Part shown: in pieces, positions 1-10,753 of the stretch
How the letters are laid out: each line of letters begins with the position of its first letter
Numbering within the stretch: the first letter of the stretch is position 1
Assembly: GCA_902615745.1 (NCBI GenBank)
Contig: CACMQB010000007.1
Coordinates: 16,374-80,373 of the forward strand
Source of the DNA: an uncultured Alphaproteobacteria bacterium
Lineage (GTDB): Bacteria > Pseudomonadota > Alphaproteobacteria > HIMB59 > GCA-002718135
Reading direction: 5' to 3'
DNA: 64,000 bases
Program-made: the position numbers and the translations under genes
The notes under the pieces: generated by a model
What the model was told of the DNA's origin: nothing
What the model saw: the letters and a program-made list of their open reading frames with translations, nothing else
Databases searched by the model: none

Positions 1-4
1 TAGT

Positions 5-232
5 TTGTTATTTTCATTTATTTTTGAGATCAATATAAATATTGAACTAATAATTTTTATTTTTATAATAATAATAGGAGCTTTGATTGGAGATTTAATT
101 GAATCTTACTTTAAAAGAAAAAATAATCTAAAAAATTCAAGTGAATTTTTACCCGGCCATGGAGGTGTTTTTGATAGATTTGATAGTTTTTTATTTTCAA
201 TTATTTTTTATTCCTTATCAATTATTATTTAA
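5..232 (+). CDS. cdsA: Phosphatidate cytidylyltransferase, C-terminal fragment (truncated by window edge)
   Basis: C-terminal [41 protein letters not shown] matches the CdsA signature; located directly upstream of dxr as is common. Confidence 0.9.
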   Translation: MLFSFIFEININIELIIFIFIIIIGALIGDLIESYFKRKNNLKNSSEFLPGHGGVFDRFDSFLFSIIFYSLSIII

Positions 233-234
233 CT

Positions 235-1377
235 ATGAATATTAATATTTTTGGAAGTACGGGTGTTATAGGCAAAAAAACTTTATCTTTAATTGATAAA
301 AATTTTTTAAAATTAAAAGTTAATTTATTATGTGCTAAATCAAATTTAAAACTATTATCCAAACAAATAGTAAAATATCAACCAAAGTATGCTTTTCTCT
401 ATGATCACGAAAAATTAACTAATTTTGATTATAAAATTGGAAAAACTAAATTTCTTAATTTAAATGAGTTACAAAGTTACTTATTATCGAGTAAATCTAA
501 TTTAAGTATATTAGCAATATCTGGTTATAAATCTTTATACTTTTTAAATAATATAATTCATAATACCGAAAATCTTGGACTTGTATCAAAAGAAGCAATT
601 GTATCTGCAGGACATATTTTTAAAAAAAATAATTATTTTAAAAAAACAAACATATTTCCCATAGACTCTGAACACTTTTCACTTTTTGAATTTTTTAAAA
701 AAACTAATACAAATTCAACAATAAAAAAAATTATTATAACTGCATCTGGCGGACCATTTTACAAAAAAAAATTTACCTCATTAAAAAATGTTAAATTTGA
801 ACAAGCAATTAAACATCCTAAATGGAAAATGGGATATAAAAATAGTATTGACTCAGCTACTTTAGTTAATAAATGCTTAGAATTAATTGAAGCTCATTAC
901 TTGTTTGATATACCATTTAATAAAATGAAAATACTGATACATCCTGAAGCTTTAGTTCATTCAATTGTTGAGTTTAATAATTATGTATCACATTTAAATT
1001 TATTTAAAAATGATATGGGAATTCCTATATTGAATTTTTTAAGTCAGCCAAAATTTAATTATTCAAAATATAAAAATAAGTTTTTTATTAATGAATATAG
1101 TGATTTACATTTTGAAAATGTTTCAAATGATATATTCCCAATTTATAATTATTTTAATAAAATTAATAAAAAAAAACCACAAAATTTAATTAAATTTAAT
1201 ATAGGTAATGAGTTTGCCGTAAATTTATATAAAAATGGTATGATTAATTATACAGATATTTACAAAATAATTAAAAAAGTAACATCTTTAAATTTGAATT
1301 CTTCATTAAACACTATTAAAGATATTATTCAATATCATGATGAAGTTGAACTTAAATTACGAAATTTTAAAATTTAA
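235..1377 (+). CDS. dxr: 1-deoxy-D-xylulose 5-phosphate reductoisomerase
   Basis: N-terminal NIFGSTGVIGKKTL, SKEAIVSAG, ASGGPF, HPKWKMGYKNSIDSATLVNK motifs. Confidence 0.95.
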   Translation: MNINIFGSTGVIGKKTLSLIDKNFLKLKVNLLCAKSNLKLLSKQIVKYQPKYAFLYDHEKLTNFDYKIGKTKFLNLNELQSYLLSSKSNLSILAISGYKSLYFLNNIIHNTENLGLVSKEAIVSAGHIFKKNNYFKKTNIFPIDSEHFSLFEFFKKTNTNSTIKKIIITASGGPFYKKKFTSLKNVKFEQAIKHPKWKMGYKNSIDSATLVNKCLELIEAHYLFDIPFNKMKILIHPEALVHSIVEFNNYVSHLNLFKNDMGIPILNFLSQPKFNYSKYKNKFFINEYSDLHFENVSNDIFPIYNYFNKINKKKPQNLIKFNIGNEFAVNLYKNGMINYTDIYKIIKKVTSLNLNSSLNTIKDIIQYHDEVELKLRNFKI

Positions 1378-3607
1378 TTTATTAACATCCTTTTTTATTT
1401 TATTTCTAACAAAATCAGTATTTTCCAATGAAATACTATTTGATATTGAGGGAAATGATTATACTGATAGAAATGTAATTATATCATTGTTGAAAGATAT
1501 TCCTGATAATGCAAGCAAAGAATATAGTAACGATATAATTCAAATTTTAAATAGCTCTAATTTTTTTTCTGATGTTCAAGTTAAATTAATTAATAATAAA
1601 TTTTTAATTATTGTTAAAGAATATCCAAATATAAATAATATTTATTTTCAAAACAATGAAAGATTAAAAAATGATGAGTTAGAATTAATAGTATCAGAAA
1701 CTAATTTTACTAGGTTTAATAATATTTCTACCAATACATTTATAAGTGAATTAAAGAAAATATATCAATCATTCGGATATAATAATATTAAAATTGATTA
1801 TTCATCGAAAGTATACAAAGAAAACAATACCGTTGATTTATTTTTTAATATAACTGAAGGAGAAATTACAAAAATAAATAAAATAATTATTAATAGTAGT
1901 AACTCAATTTTAGATCAAGAAATTAGAGATATAATTAATTCTAAAACAAAAACAATTTTAAATATTTTTGCTAACAATAACTTCAAACCTGAGATTGTAG
2001 AAAAAGACAAATATGTAATTCTTAATTATTATAGGCAAAATGGTTATATCGATGTTAGTGTCGAAACTAAAATAGAATATTTAAAATCTAATAAAGTCAA
2101 TATTTATTTTAATATAGAAGAAGGTAATGTTTATTCGTTTTCAAATATAAATATTGATGATTCAAAAAATATTTTAAATGAAAATATTTTAGATAAAATT
2201 GATAATGAAGTTAAAATATTTTTAGATAATGAAAAAGTTTTTTCAACAAAAAAAATTCAAAATTTTGAAAAAAATATTTCATCTATAATTATTCAAAATG
2301 GCCTAGATTTTTTTGAAATAAATACATTTGAAAAAAAGAATAAAAACAATATTGATATTCTATTTCAAATTCTTCCAATCAAACCTAAATATACTAATCA
2401 AATTAATATTGTAGGTAATTCAAGAACTTTTGATCATGTAATAAGAAGGGAATTGGAAATTGTTGAAGGTGACGCAATTCATAAAAATCAAATTAAAAGT
2501 ATTAGAGATAAGTTAATTTCACTAAATTTGTTTGAATCAGTTGAGTTAAAGCAGGAAGTAGTTGATGATAATAATGTTAATTTAATTATTGAAGTTAAAG
2601 AAAAACAAACTGGAACTTTTAATGCTGGTATTTCTGTGGGTACTCTTGATGGCTTTGCTATTGTCACTGGTCTAAATGAAAGAAATTTTTATGGAACTGG
2701 TAGGTCTCTAGATTTTCTTGTCAACACGTCAGATGATAGAAACCAATTTAAGTTAATTACAACTGATAGGTTATCTTATGAAAATGATGCTGATATTAGT
2801 TATAGTATAAATTATAAGCAAGAAGATTTTTCAACAGCTAGTTCCTATAAATTAGACTCCTTTACTTCTGGATTGGGTGTGAATTACAAAATTAATAAAA
2901 AGTTGTTTCATAATATTAATTTTGATTATGTAATAAAAGATTATAAAATTACTGATGTTTCTACTGTATCAAATACAATTTCAGATTCATCTGGCTCTAA
3001 TATCAGTTACTTATTAAGTAATAATTTAAGATACTCTACTTTGAATCCTGGATTTATTTCAAAAACTGGAAATTATTTAAGTTATATTAATACTATCGAA
3101 ACACCAACTAGTTCAAATAATGGTTTTGTGAGAAATACTTTAAATTTAAAAAAATATTTTAGTAGAAATAGAAATATTTTTGGACTTCAAGGTAAATTTG
3201 GAAACATATTTTCTTTAAACAATAATGATATTCTAACAGATGATAAATTTTCACTCGGTGGTAAATGGTTAAGAGGTTTTGATAATTATGGTGCCGGGCC
3301 TCGAAATTCAAGAACCTCATATGTAGGAGGTAATAATCTAGCAGTTATTAAATTAGATTATTCATATGAAATATCTAAGCAATCTAACTTTCCATTTTAT
3401 TTAAACTTATTCAATGACTATGGGGTCATTTGGGATAATAAGACTAAACCAACTCAAAGCGATAATAATCTTAGATCTTCAGTGGGATTTGGTATAAAAT
3501 ATTATTCACCAATAGGTCCTATTGGTTTCACCTGGGGTTTTCCAGTTATAGATGAAGAATATGATATTAAAAGAATGTTCTTATTTTCAATAGGAAATTT
3601 AGATTGA
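1337..3607 (+). CDS. bamA: Outer membrane protein assembly factor BamA (POTRA repeats and Omp85 barrel)
   Basis: Signal peptide, POTRA-like repeats, barrel motifs LGGKWLRGFDNYGAGPR and SPIGPIGFTWGFP; position before skp/lpxD. Confidence 0.93.
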   Translation: MMKLNLNYEILKFNLLTSFFILFLTKSVFSNEILFDIEGNDYTDRNVIISLLKDIPDNASKEYSNDIIQILNSSNFFSDVQVKLINNKFLIIVKEYPNINNIYFQNNERLKNDELELIVSETNFTRFNNISTNTFISELKKIYQSFGYNNIKIDYSSKVYKENNTVDLFFNITEGEITKINKIIINSSNSILDQEIRDIINSKTKTILNIFANNNFKPEIVEKDKYVILNYYRQNGYIDVSVETKIEYLKSNKVNIYFNIEEGNVYSFSNINIDDSKNILNENILDKIDNEVKIFLDNEKVFSTKKIQNFEKNISSIIIQNGLDFFEINTFEKKNKNNIDILFQILPIKPKYTNQINIVGNSRTFDHVIRRELEIVEGDAIHKNQIKSIRDKLISLNLFESVELKQEVVDDNNVNLIIEVKEKQTGTFNAGISVGTLDGFAIVTGLNERNFYGTGRSLDFLVNTSDDRNQFKLITTDRLSYENDADISYSINYKQEDFSTASSYKLDSFTSGLGVNYKINKKLFHNINFDYVIKDYKITDVSTVSNTISDSSGSNISYLLSNNLRYSTLNPGFISKTGNYLSYINTIETPTSSNNGFVRNTLNLKKYFSRNRNIFGLQGKFGNIFSLNNNDILTDDKFSLGGKWLRGFDNYGAGPRNSRTSYVGGNNLAVIKLDYSYEISKQSNFPFYLNLFNDYGVIWDNKTKPTQSDNNLRSSVGFGIKYYSPIGPIGFTWGFPVIDEEYDIKRMFLFSIGNLD

Positions 3608-4137
3608 GATTAATTTATATAATTATTTTTTTAAGTATAAACTTTTTCACTTTAAATATTTTTTCACAAACTATAGCTGTTGTTAATATACAGTATTTAA
3701 TTGATGAAAATAAATTGTATCTTGAATTCTTAAAAAATATTGAGTTAAATCAAAAAAAATATCTAAAAAAATTTGAAATAGAAGAAAATCAACTTAAAAT
3801 ACAATTAAAAAAAATTGAAGATTCAAAACTTATACTTAATGAAAATGAAATAAATTTACAAATAGATGAATATAATAATCAATTATCAGAGTTTACACTT
3901 ATGATTGAAAATTTTAATTCTCATTATCAAAATCAAATAATAAATATAAGGGAATTTTTATTGAGTGAAATAATAAAATTACTTGAAAATTATGCAACAA
4001 AAAATAATGTTGATTTAATTTTAGATTCTAATAATTACTTAATTGTATCAAATTCACTAGATATAACAAATCAAATAAATAGTGAATTAGAAAATTTGAA
4101 TTTTAAATTGGAATATAAAGACTTTGAAAAAAATTAA
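3604..4137 (+). CDS. skp: OmpH/Skp family periplasmic chaperone
   Basis: Signal peptide, coiled-coil OmpH-like architecture, [14 protein letters not shown] start, location between bamA and lpxD; TTG start overlapping bamA stop. Confidence 0.8.
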   Translation: MRLIYIIIFLSINFFTLNIFSQTIAVVNIQYLIDENKLYLEFLKNIELNQKKYLKKFEIEENQLKIQLKKIEDSKLILNENEINLQIDEYNNQLSEFTLMIENFNSHYQNQIINIREFLLSEIIKLLENYATKNNVDLILDSNNYLIVSNSLDITNQINSELENLNFKLEYKDFEKN

Positions 4138-5110
4138 ATTTATAGATATAAAAAAAATTTTAGAGAAAAATCTTGTAGAAGTTAACTCCAAAATTTCTGA
4201 TAATGAAATATTTTTGAGTATTAAAACCATTTCTAATTCAACAAATGCTGATCTAACTTTCTTTTCTAATTTAAAATATTTAAGTGATTTAAAAAAAATG
4301 AAAGGTAAAGCATGTTTAATTGAAGGCAAATTTGTTAAATATCTTCCTAAAAATTGTAAACCAATCATTGTAAAAAATCCTTATTTAGCATTAGCTTTAA
4401 TAAGTAATCTATTTAATAATGAGTATTTAGAATCAAATGGAATTATATCAAAAAATACAAGTATTAACCCCCATAGTAAAATAAAAAATAATGTGCAGAT
4501 AAATTCTTACACAACAATTAATGCAAATACTGAAATAAATGAAAATGTATATATAGGTTCAAATTCTTCTATTGGTCCAAATGTTTTAATTCATAAAGGT
4601 GTTGTTATTAATGATAATGTGTCTGTTTCAAATGCTATTATAAATGAAAATTGTATCATTAAATCTGGTGTAAGAATTGGTGGTGATGGTTTTGGTTTCG
4701 AAATGAATACTAAGCAAAAAATATTTCATAGTGGCAACGTTATAATTGGAAAAAATTCATCTATAGGCTCAAATACTACAATAGATCGAGCAGTTTTTGA
4801 TTCAACAACTATAGGAAATTATTCTAATATTGATAATTTAGTTCAAATCGCTCATAATGTTACAATTGGAAATTACGCAGTTATTGCATCACAAGTTGGA
4901 ATTGCAGGAAGTACAAATATAGGCGATTATGTAAAAATAGGAGGTCAAGCAGGAATTTCTGGTCATCTTGATATTGGTGATAATGTTACAATTGCTGCTA
5001 AAAGCGGAGTTACTAAAAACATAAATAGCAATGAAATTGTCGCTGGTTTTCCTGCTAAAGATATTAAATTGTGGAAAAAAGAAGTAATAAGAAATAGTTT
5101 AAAAAAATGA
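4124..5110 (+). CDS. lpxD: UDP-3-O-acylglucosamine N-acyltransferase
   Basis: Left-handed beta-helix hexapeptide repeats, [35 protein letters not shown] motifs. Confidence 0.95.
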   Translation: MKKIKFIDIKKILEKNLVEVNSKISDNEIFLSIKTISNSTNADLTFFSNLKYLSDLKKMKGKACLIEGKFVKYLPKNCKPIIVKNPYLALALISNLFNNEYLESNGIISKNTSINPHSKIKNNVQINSYTTINANTEINENVYIGSNSSIGPNVLIHKGVVINDNVSVSNAIINENCIIKSGVRIGGDGFGFEMNTKQKIFHSGNVIIGKNSSIGSNTTIDRAVFDSTTIGNYSNIDNLVQIAHNVTIGNYAVIASQVGIAGSTNIGDYVKIGGQAGISGHLDIGDNVTIAAKSGVTKNINSNEIVAGFPAKDIKLWKKEVIRNSLKK

Positions 5111-5541
5111 AATTAAATATCAGCGAAATTAAAAATCTTATACCACATAGAGACCCTTTTTTATTTGTAGATACTTGTGAAGTTTTGATACCTGGTGAAC
5201 ATGGCAAATCTCAAAAGTTTTTTTCTAAAGATGAGTATTTTTTCAAAGGGCATTTTCCAAGCAATCCTATTGTACCTGGAGTAATTATTATAGAAGCAAT
5301 GGCGCAAACAGCAGGAATTGTAGTTTCATATAAACTTAGAGATTATAAAGAAAAATCTGTATTATTCATGAGCGTAAATAAAGCAAAATTTAGAAAACCA
5401 ATATTACCAAATGACAATGTATCATTTGAAGTTAAATTCTTAAATAGTGTCAGAGATGTATATAAATTTGAAGGCATATGTTTAAAAGAAAATATCAAGG
5501 TTTGTGAAGCTGAATTCTCAGCTATGATTACATATAAGTAA
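5107..5541 (+). CDS. fabZ: 3-hydroxyacyl-[ACP] dehydratase
   Basis: [35 protein letters not shown] motifs. Confidence 0.95.
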   Translation: MKLNISEIKNLIPHRDPFLFVDTCEVLIPGEHGKSQKFFSKDEYFFKGHFPSNPIVPGVIIIEAMAQTAGIVVSYKLRDYKEKSVLFMSVNKAKFRKPILPNDNVSFEVKFLNSVRDVYKFEGICLKENIKVCEAEFSAMITYK

Positions 5542-5601
5542 TAATCAGAAATATTTTATTTATTTTAAGTTACAATTTCATAATTTAATAGAGTTATAAA
5601 T

Positions 5602-6387
5602 ATGATTCATCCTTCAGCTGTTGTTGCAAAAAATGCAGAAATTCATGAAACAACACATATTGGTCCTTTCTGCATCATTGGCGATGGCGTTAAAATTGGA
5701 GAAAATAATAATTTAATTTCTCATGTTTCTATCGTTGGAGATACAACTATAGAAAATAGTAATACTTTTTATCCATTTTGCTCAATTGGTTCTGAACCTC
5801 AAGATTTAAAATATAATAAAGAAAAATCATATCTAAAAATTGGCAGTAACAATAGATTTAGAGAAAATGTTACCGTAAATCCAGGAACATCTGGTGGAGG
5901 CTTAAATACAATTATAGCTGATAATTGTTTATTAATGGTAGGTTCGCATGTGGCACATGATTGTATTATTAAATCAAATGTTATTTTAGCAAATAATGCC
6001 ACTCTTGCAGGACATGTAGAAATTGATCATAATGCAATTTTAGGAGGTAATTCAGCAATTCATCAATTTGTTAGAATAGGAAAATATGCAATGATTGGTG
6101 GTATGAGCGGTGTTGAAAAAGATATTATTCCATATGGTTTGTATACAGGAATAAGAGAAAATTTGAAAAGCTTAAACCTTATTGGTTTAAAAAGAAAAGG
6201 CTTAACATCTAATTCAATCAATGAAATTAAAAATCTCATAAATATAATTTTTGATAAAAATGATACAATTGAAAATAATATTAAAAATAATTTTGTTGAA
6301 AGTTCTGAAATTTTAGAAATTAAGGAAGTAATTGAATTTCTGAACTCAAATTCAAAAAGAGGTATTACCACTTTTGAAAATGACTAA
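5602..6387 (+). CDS. lpxA: Acyl-ACP--UDP-N-acetylglucosamine O-acyltransferase
   Basis: IHPSAVVAKNAEIHETTHIGPFCIIGDGVKIG, hexapeptide repeats, HDCIIKSNVILANNATLAGH. Confidence 0.95.
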   Translation: MIHPSAVVAKNAEIHETTHIGPFCIIGDGVKIGENNNLISHVSIVGDTTIENSNTFYPFCSIGSEPQDLKYNKEKSYLKIGSNNRFRENVTVNPGTSGGGLNTIIADNCLLMVGSHVAHDCIIKSNVILANNATLAGHVEIDHNAILGGNSAIHQFVRIGKYAMIGGMSGVEKDIIPYGLYTGIRENLKSLNLIGLKRKGLTSNSINEIKNLINIIFDKNDTIENNIKNNFVESSEILEIKEVIEFLNSNSKRGITTFEND

Positions 6388-7192
6388 AATAGGAATAATT
6401 GCTGGAGATGGTAATTTGCCTCTATATATTGGTAAATCACTATTAAGTAAAAATTACGATGTTACATTTTTATCTTTAAATAATAAAAATAATAAATTTT
6501 ATAATAACCATCATGTTGTAAATTTAGATATCTTATCAGTAAAAAAAATCTTTAAAGTTTTAGATTCAAATAATATAAAACATATAATATTTGCAGGTAG
6601 TATAAAAAGACCTGGTATTAAAGATTTAGGTTTTGATTTGCCAACATTGTTACTTGCTAAAAGTCTTTTATTAGAAAAAAAAGGAGACAACAATCTTTTA
6701 ACGAGCTTAAAAAAATACTTTGAAACTCAAGGATATATTTTTTTTAATTGGACTAAATATTGCAAAGAATTATTTTCAACTGAAATAAATTTAACAAAAA
6801 TCAAGCCTTCTAAAAATGCAATTCTAAATTTAAAAAAAGCAAAACCAATATATCATATTTATAAGAAATTAGATGTTGGTCAGGCTATGATAATTCAAAA
6901 TCAATTAGTTTTAGGATTAGAAGCTATAGAAGGCACAGATGAATTGTTAAAAAGATGTAAAGAATATAAAAGAAAAGATGATAATGGTGTACTATTTAAA
7001 TTTTCAAAACAAAACCAGAGTAATCTAATTGATATTCCTTTAATTGGCTTAGATACCATGAAAAATTTAAAAAAATATAATTATGAAGGTGTATTTTTGC
7101 AAAAAAATAAGTGTTTAATTTTAGATAAGAAAAAAATTATTGATTATGCTAGTCAAAATAACTTATTTATCTCATCAGTCGATCTAAATTGA
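6374..7192 (+). CDS. lpxI: UDP-2,3-diacylglucosamine pyrophosphatase (LpxI/DUF1009 type)
   Basis: KIGIIAGDGNLPLYI start and LpxI-like C-terminus; located between lpxA and lpxB. Confidence 0.88.
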   Translation: MKMTKIGIIAGDGNLPLYIGKSLLSKNYDVTFLSLNNKNNKFYNNHHVVNLDILSVKKIFKVLDSNNIKHIIFAGSIKRPGIKDLGFDLPTLLLAKSLLLEKKGDNNLLTSLKKYFETQGYIFFNWTKYCKELFSTEINLTKIKPSKNAILNLKKAKPIYHIYKKLDVGQAMIIQNQLVLGLEAIEGTDELLKRCKEYKRKDDNGVLFKFSKQNQSNLIDIPLIGLDTMKNLKKYNYEGVFLQKNKCLILDKKKIIDYASQNNLFISSVDLN

Positions 7193-8304
7193 AAAAAATA
7201 AAAATTTTTGTTTGTTGTACTGAACAATCTGGTGAAAATATTTGTTCAAATATTTTATCAAGAATGAATAAAGATAAATACCAATTTGATGGAGTTTGTG
7301 GCAAACAATCTGAAAAATATATTTCTAACAAAATTTATGATTTATCAGAATTTAAATCTATTGGGCTTTTTGAAATAATACTTTCAATTTCAAAATATTT
7401 AAAAATGATAAGAAGATTAAAAAACTATATTATTAAAAATGATTATGATTTAGTTTTAACCATAGATTCACCAGATTTTAATTATAACCTTGTAAACCAA
7501 TTAAGAAAATCAAATTATAAAAATAAAATAATACATGTAGTTGCTCCAACTGTTTGGGCTTGGAGATCATATAGGGCAAGGAAATTTGCAAATATTTTTG
7601 ATGAAATTTTTCTATTATTTAATTTTGAAAAAAAATATTTCAATTTTGATAATATAAATAAAACTTTTATTGGACATCCAATTTTTCATATAAAAAAAAG
7701 AGAGAATAAAGGTAAATATCAGTACCTCTCTTTTTTGCCAGGTAGTAGACAAAATGAAGTATTAAAACTTATAAAATATTTCAGTTATATTGAAAAATAC
7801 ATATCTAAGAATAATCTTAATTATAAAATATTTATTCCAACTTTGCCTCATCTAGCCTCTTTAATTAAAGAAAATACTAAGCAATGGAAAACTGAGACTA
7901 TAATCTCAACTGATATGGGTAAATTTGATGAATATTATGAAGATGTCTATATGAGTATAACTTGCTCTGGTACTGCTTCTTTAGAAATTGCCAAAAGGAA
8001 TATTCCTCAAATAGTAATCTATAAACTTAATTATTTCACAGAAATTTTAATCAAGCCTTTTGTAAGAGTGAAACACGCAAATCTTATAAATATTATAAGT
8101 AACAAAATGATTATTCCAGAAATTGTGAACTCAAATTTAAATGAAAAAAAGTTATTAAATATTTTTCTAAATTTATTTAACGATAGAAAAAAACAAGAAA
8201 ATCAAATTAACTCAATTAATATGTACCTTAAAGAAATTGTTAATGATTTTAGCCCTTATGATGTGAGTGTTAATCGTATAAAAAAATTAATTAATCATAA
8301 ATAA
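7189..8304 (+). CDS. lpxB: Lipid-A-disaccharide synthase
   Basis: VLTIDSPDFNYNL, VAPTVWAWRSYRARK, FLPGSRQNEV, SITCSGTASLE motifs. Confidence 0.93.
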   Translation: MKKIKIFVCCTEQSGENICSNILSRMNKDKYQFDGVCGKQSEKYISNKIYDLSEFKSIGLFEIILSISKYLKMIRRLKNYIIKNDYDLVLTIDSPDFNYNLVNQLRKSNYKNKIIHVVAPTVWAWRSYRARKFANIFDEIFLLFNFEKKYFNFDNINKTFIGHPIFHIKKRENKGKYQYLSFLPGSRQNEVLKLIKYFSYIEKYISKNNLNYKIFIPTLPHLASLIKENTKQWKTETIISTDMGKFDEYYEDVYMSITCSGTASLEIAKRNIPQIVIYKLNYFTEILIKPFVRVKHANLINIISNKMIIPEIVNSNLNEKKLLNIFLNLFNDRKKQENQINSINMYLKEIVNDFSPYDVSVNRIKKLINHK

Positions 8305-8339
8305 GTTGACCAATGAAAATATTTAAGTTTAAATAAATT

Positions 8340-9812
8340 ATGTCTGAAATTCAAACCTACAAATTTTATGCAGGAAATAGATGGCATGAACCTTCTTCTG
8401 AAAAATATTTTGAAAGTGAGGATCCATCTATTGGAAAAGTATGGGCAAAGGTACCTGATTGTAATGAAAAAGATATTAATCTTGCAGTATCATCTGCAAA
8501 ACATGCTTATTATAATGGTCCTTATGGTAAAATGCATCCAGCAGAAAGAGGGAGAACATTAACTAGAATTGGAGATATTATTGCTAAAAATGCAGAACGT
8601 ATTGGGCAAATAGAAACTAAAGATAACGGCAAACTTCCAAAAAATATCACTCCTTCTTTAACCAGCTGGCAGACTGAGAGTTTTTATTATTATGCAGGCA
8701 TGTGTGACAAGTATGAAGGTAGACTAATACCTTCGGAGGTTCCAAATATGCATAATTATTTAAAATGGGAACCGTTTGGAGTTGTTGCACTTATTCTTCC
8801 TTGGAACTCTCCAATCGGAACATTAATCTGGAAATTAGCGCCAGCAATAGCAGCAGGCAATACTGTTGTAATTAAACCTTCAGAAAGAGCATCATGCTCT
8901 ACATTAGAGTTAATGAAAATTCTAGAAGAAGCTGATCTTCCAGAAGGCTTGATTAATGTTGTTACTGGTTTTGGTCCTACAACCGGAGCACCTCTTATTG
9001 AACATCAAGATGTTAGGATGATAAGTTTTACAGGTGGAACAAAGGGAGGGAGCGCAGCTAGTTTAAGTGCATCTAAAAACGTTAAACCTATTATTATGGA
9101 GCTAGGAGGCAAATCACCACAAATTATATTTAAAGATGCTGATTTAACTTTATCAGTTAATGGAGTTGTTTCAGGAATCTTTCCAGTTTCAGGTCACAGC
9201 TGTATTTCAGGATCAAGAATATTAGTGCATAAAGATATAAAAGATAAATTTACTCAAAATTTATTAGAAGTTGTTAAAAAAGCTAAAGTTGGTCACCCAA
9301 ATGATACAGCAACACAAATAGGACCTATAGCAAATAAAGAGCAATATAATTTTATTTTATCTAAGATAGAAGCGGCTGAAAAAAGAGGTTTAAAATTATT
9401 AATTGATGGAAGAAAAGAACAAAAATCTGAAGGGTACTATATTGGGCCTACTATTTTTGATAATGTTCCAAATGAAGATGATTTAGCTCAAAATGAAGTA
9501 TTTGGACCTGTCGCCTCAATACAATCTTGGGATAATGAAGATGAAGTAATTAAAATTGCAAACGATACTATTTATGGACTTGCAGCAGGTATTTGGACTA
9601 AGGATACTAATAAAGCTATACGTTTAGCAGATAAGATAGAGGCTGGAACTGTTTATATAAATAATTATTTTAATGCTTCTACTCAATCTCCAGTTGGAGG
9701 TTTCAAGCAATCAGGATACGGTCGTGAAAATGGATGGGAGGGAATGCAAAGTTACATGCAGACCAAATCTACATGGTTAGCAACCAATCCTTCACAACCA
9801 GATCCATTTTAA
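8340..9812 (+). CDS. NAD(P)-dependent aldehyde dehydrogenase
   Basis: ALDH superfamily motifs: PWNSP, ELGGKSPQIIF, SGHSCISGSRI (catalytic Cys), EVFGPV. Confidence 0.92.
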   Translation: MSEIQTYKFYAGNRWHEPSSEKYFESEDPSIGKVWAKVPDCNEKDINLAVSSAKHAYYNGPYGKMHPAERGRTLTRIGDIIAKNAERIGQIETKDNGKLPKNITPSLTSWQTESFYYYAGMCDKYEGRLIPSEVPNMHNYLKWEPFGVVALILPWNSPIGTLIWKLAPAIAAGNTVVIKPSERASCSTLELMKILEEADLPEGLINVVTGFGPTTGAPLIEHQDVRMISFTGGTKGGSAASLSASKNVKPIIMELGGKSPQIIFKDADLTLSVNGVVSGIFPVSGHSCISGSRILVHKDIKDKFTQNLLEVVKKAKVGHPNDTATQIGPIANKEQYNFILSKIEAAEKRGLKLLIDGRKEQKSEGYYIGPTIFDNVPNEDDLAQNEVFGPVASIQSWDNEDEVIKIANDTIYGLAAGIWTKDTNKAIRLADKIEAGTVYINNYFNASTQSPVGGFKQSGYGRENGWEGMQSYMQTKSTWLATNPSQPDPF

Positions 9813-9813
9813 A

Positions 9814-10749
9814 ATGAGTTTAAAAAATCGCCATGAATGGAATTGGCAACCAACTTTACCAATTAAATTATCGCCAATATTAGATTGGCCACCAAATTTT
9901 TTATTGCTTTTCAAATGGCTAGCTTCTTATTGGCTTCACATTAGTTCAATTATAATTGAAGTTTTACTTGCTATATTTATATTCTATTTGTTTCACCCAT
10001 CTGCTGAAGAAATGAAAAACTTTTCTTTTTCATGGATTTCACAGTTATGGATTAGAAATTGTATTTTAATCACTCTTGTTGCTGGTTCTCTACATTTTTG
10101 GTTTTATTACTTAAAAGGACAAAGTAAAAAACTTAAATTTGAAAAAAAATTTATAGATGAAAAAGTAAAAAAATTTACTTTCAATAATCAACTTTTTGAT
10201 AATATTTTTTGGACAATTATAAGTGGTGTTACCATCTGGACAATATTTGAAAGTTTTTATTTTTGGGCAGCAAGTAATGATATCGTTCCTGTCATGTTTT
10301 GGCATGATAACCCTATTTGGTATGGAATATTTTTTATTTTAATTCCTATTTGGTCAAGTGCGCACTTTTATATTATTCATCGATTATTACATTTTACTTT
10401 TCTCTACAAAACTGTTCACAATTTACATCATAGAAATATAAGTCCAGGACCTTGGAGTGGTATATCTATGCATCCTATCGAACATATTTTATACTTTTCA
10501 ACTGTAGTTATACATTTTGTTGTGCCGTCAAGTCCAATACATGTACTTTTTCATTTTTATCAACAAGGATTAAATCCAGCTTTTAGCCATTCAGGTTTTG
10601 ATAGTATCGTGATCAAAGATAAAAAAAGATTAAAAGCAGGTGATTTCTTTCACCAACTTCACCACCGATACTTTAATTGTAATTATGGAACTATAGAAAT
10701 GCCTTGGGATAGATTTTTTGGAACTTTCAATGATGGTACAAAAAAATAA
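9814..10749 (+). CDS. Sterol desaturase / fatty acid hydroxylase superfamily membrane protein
   Basis: Multiple TM helices and His-box motifs HRLLH, HNLHH, HQLHHRYFNCNYG. Confidence 0.85.
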   Translation: MSLKNRHEWNWQPTLPIKLSPILDWPPNFLLLFKWLASYWLHISSIIIEVLLAIFIFYLFHPSAEEMKNFSFSWISQLWIRNCILITLVAGSLHFWFYYLKGQSKKLKFEKKFIDEKVKKFTFNNQLFDNIFWTIISGVTIWTIFESFYFWAASNDIVPVMFWHDNPIWYGIFFILIPIWSSAHFYIIHRLLHFTFLYKTVHNLHHRNISPGPWSGISMHPIEHILYFSTVVIHFVVPSSPIHVLFHFYQQGLNPAFSHSGFDSIVIKDKKRLKAGDFFHQLHHRYFNCNYGTIEMPWDRFFGTFNDGTKK

Positions 10750-10753
10750 GAAA

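Noticed and set aside
4087-4368. 93-aa minus-strand ORF opposite skp/lpxD
   Set aside because: Antisense to clearly coding lpxD; low-complexity hydrophobic translation typical of shadow ORFs in AT-rich DNA.
5799-6371. Minus-strand ORFs of 67 and 102 aa opposite lpxA
   Set aside because: Shadow ORFs of the lpxA coding strand with no family features.
7700-7737. AAAAAAGAGAG...CTCTCTTTTTT inverted repeat resembling a terminator
   Set aside because: Lies inside the lpxB coding sequence (KKRENKGKYQYLSFLPGSRQ); A/T-rich symmetry is expected by chance here.
8368-8562. 64-aa plus ORF in an alternate frame within the aldehyde dehydrogenase gene
   Set aside because: Overlaps a convincing ALDH coding frame; no independent support.
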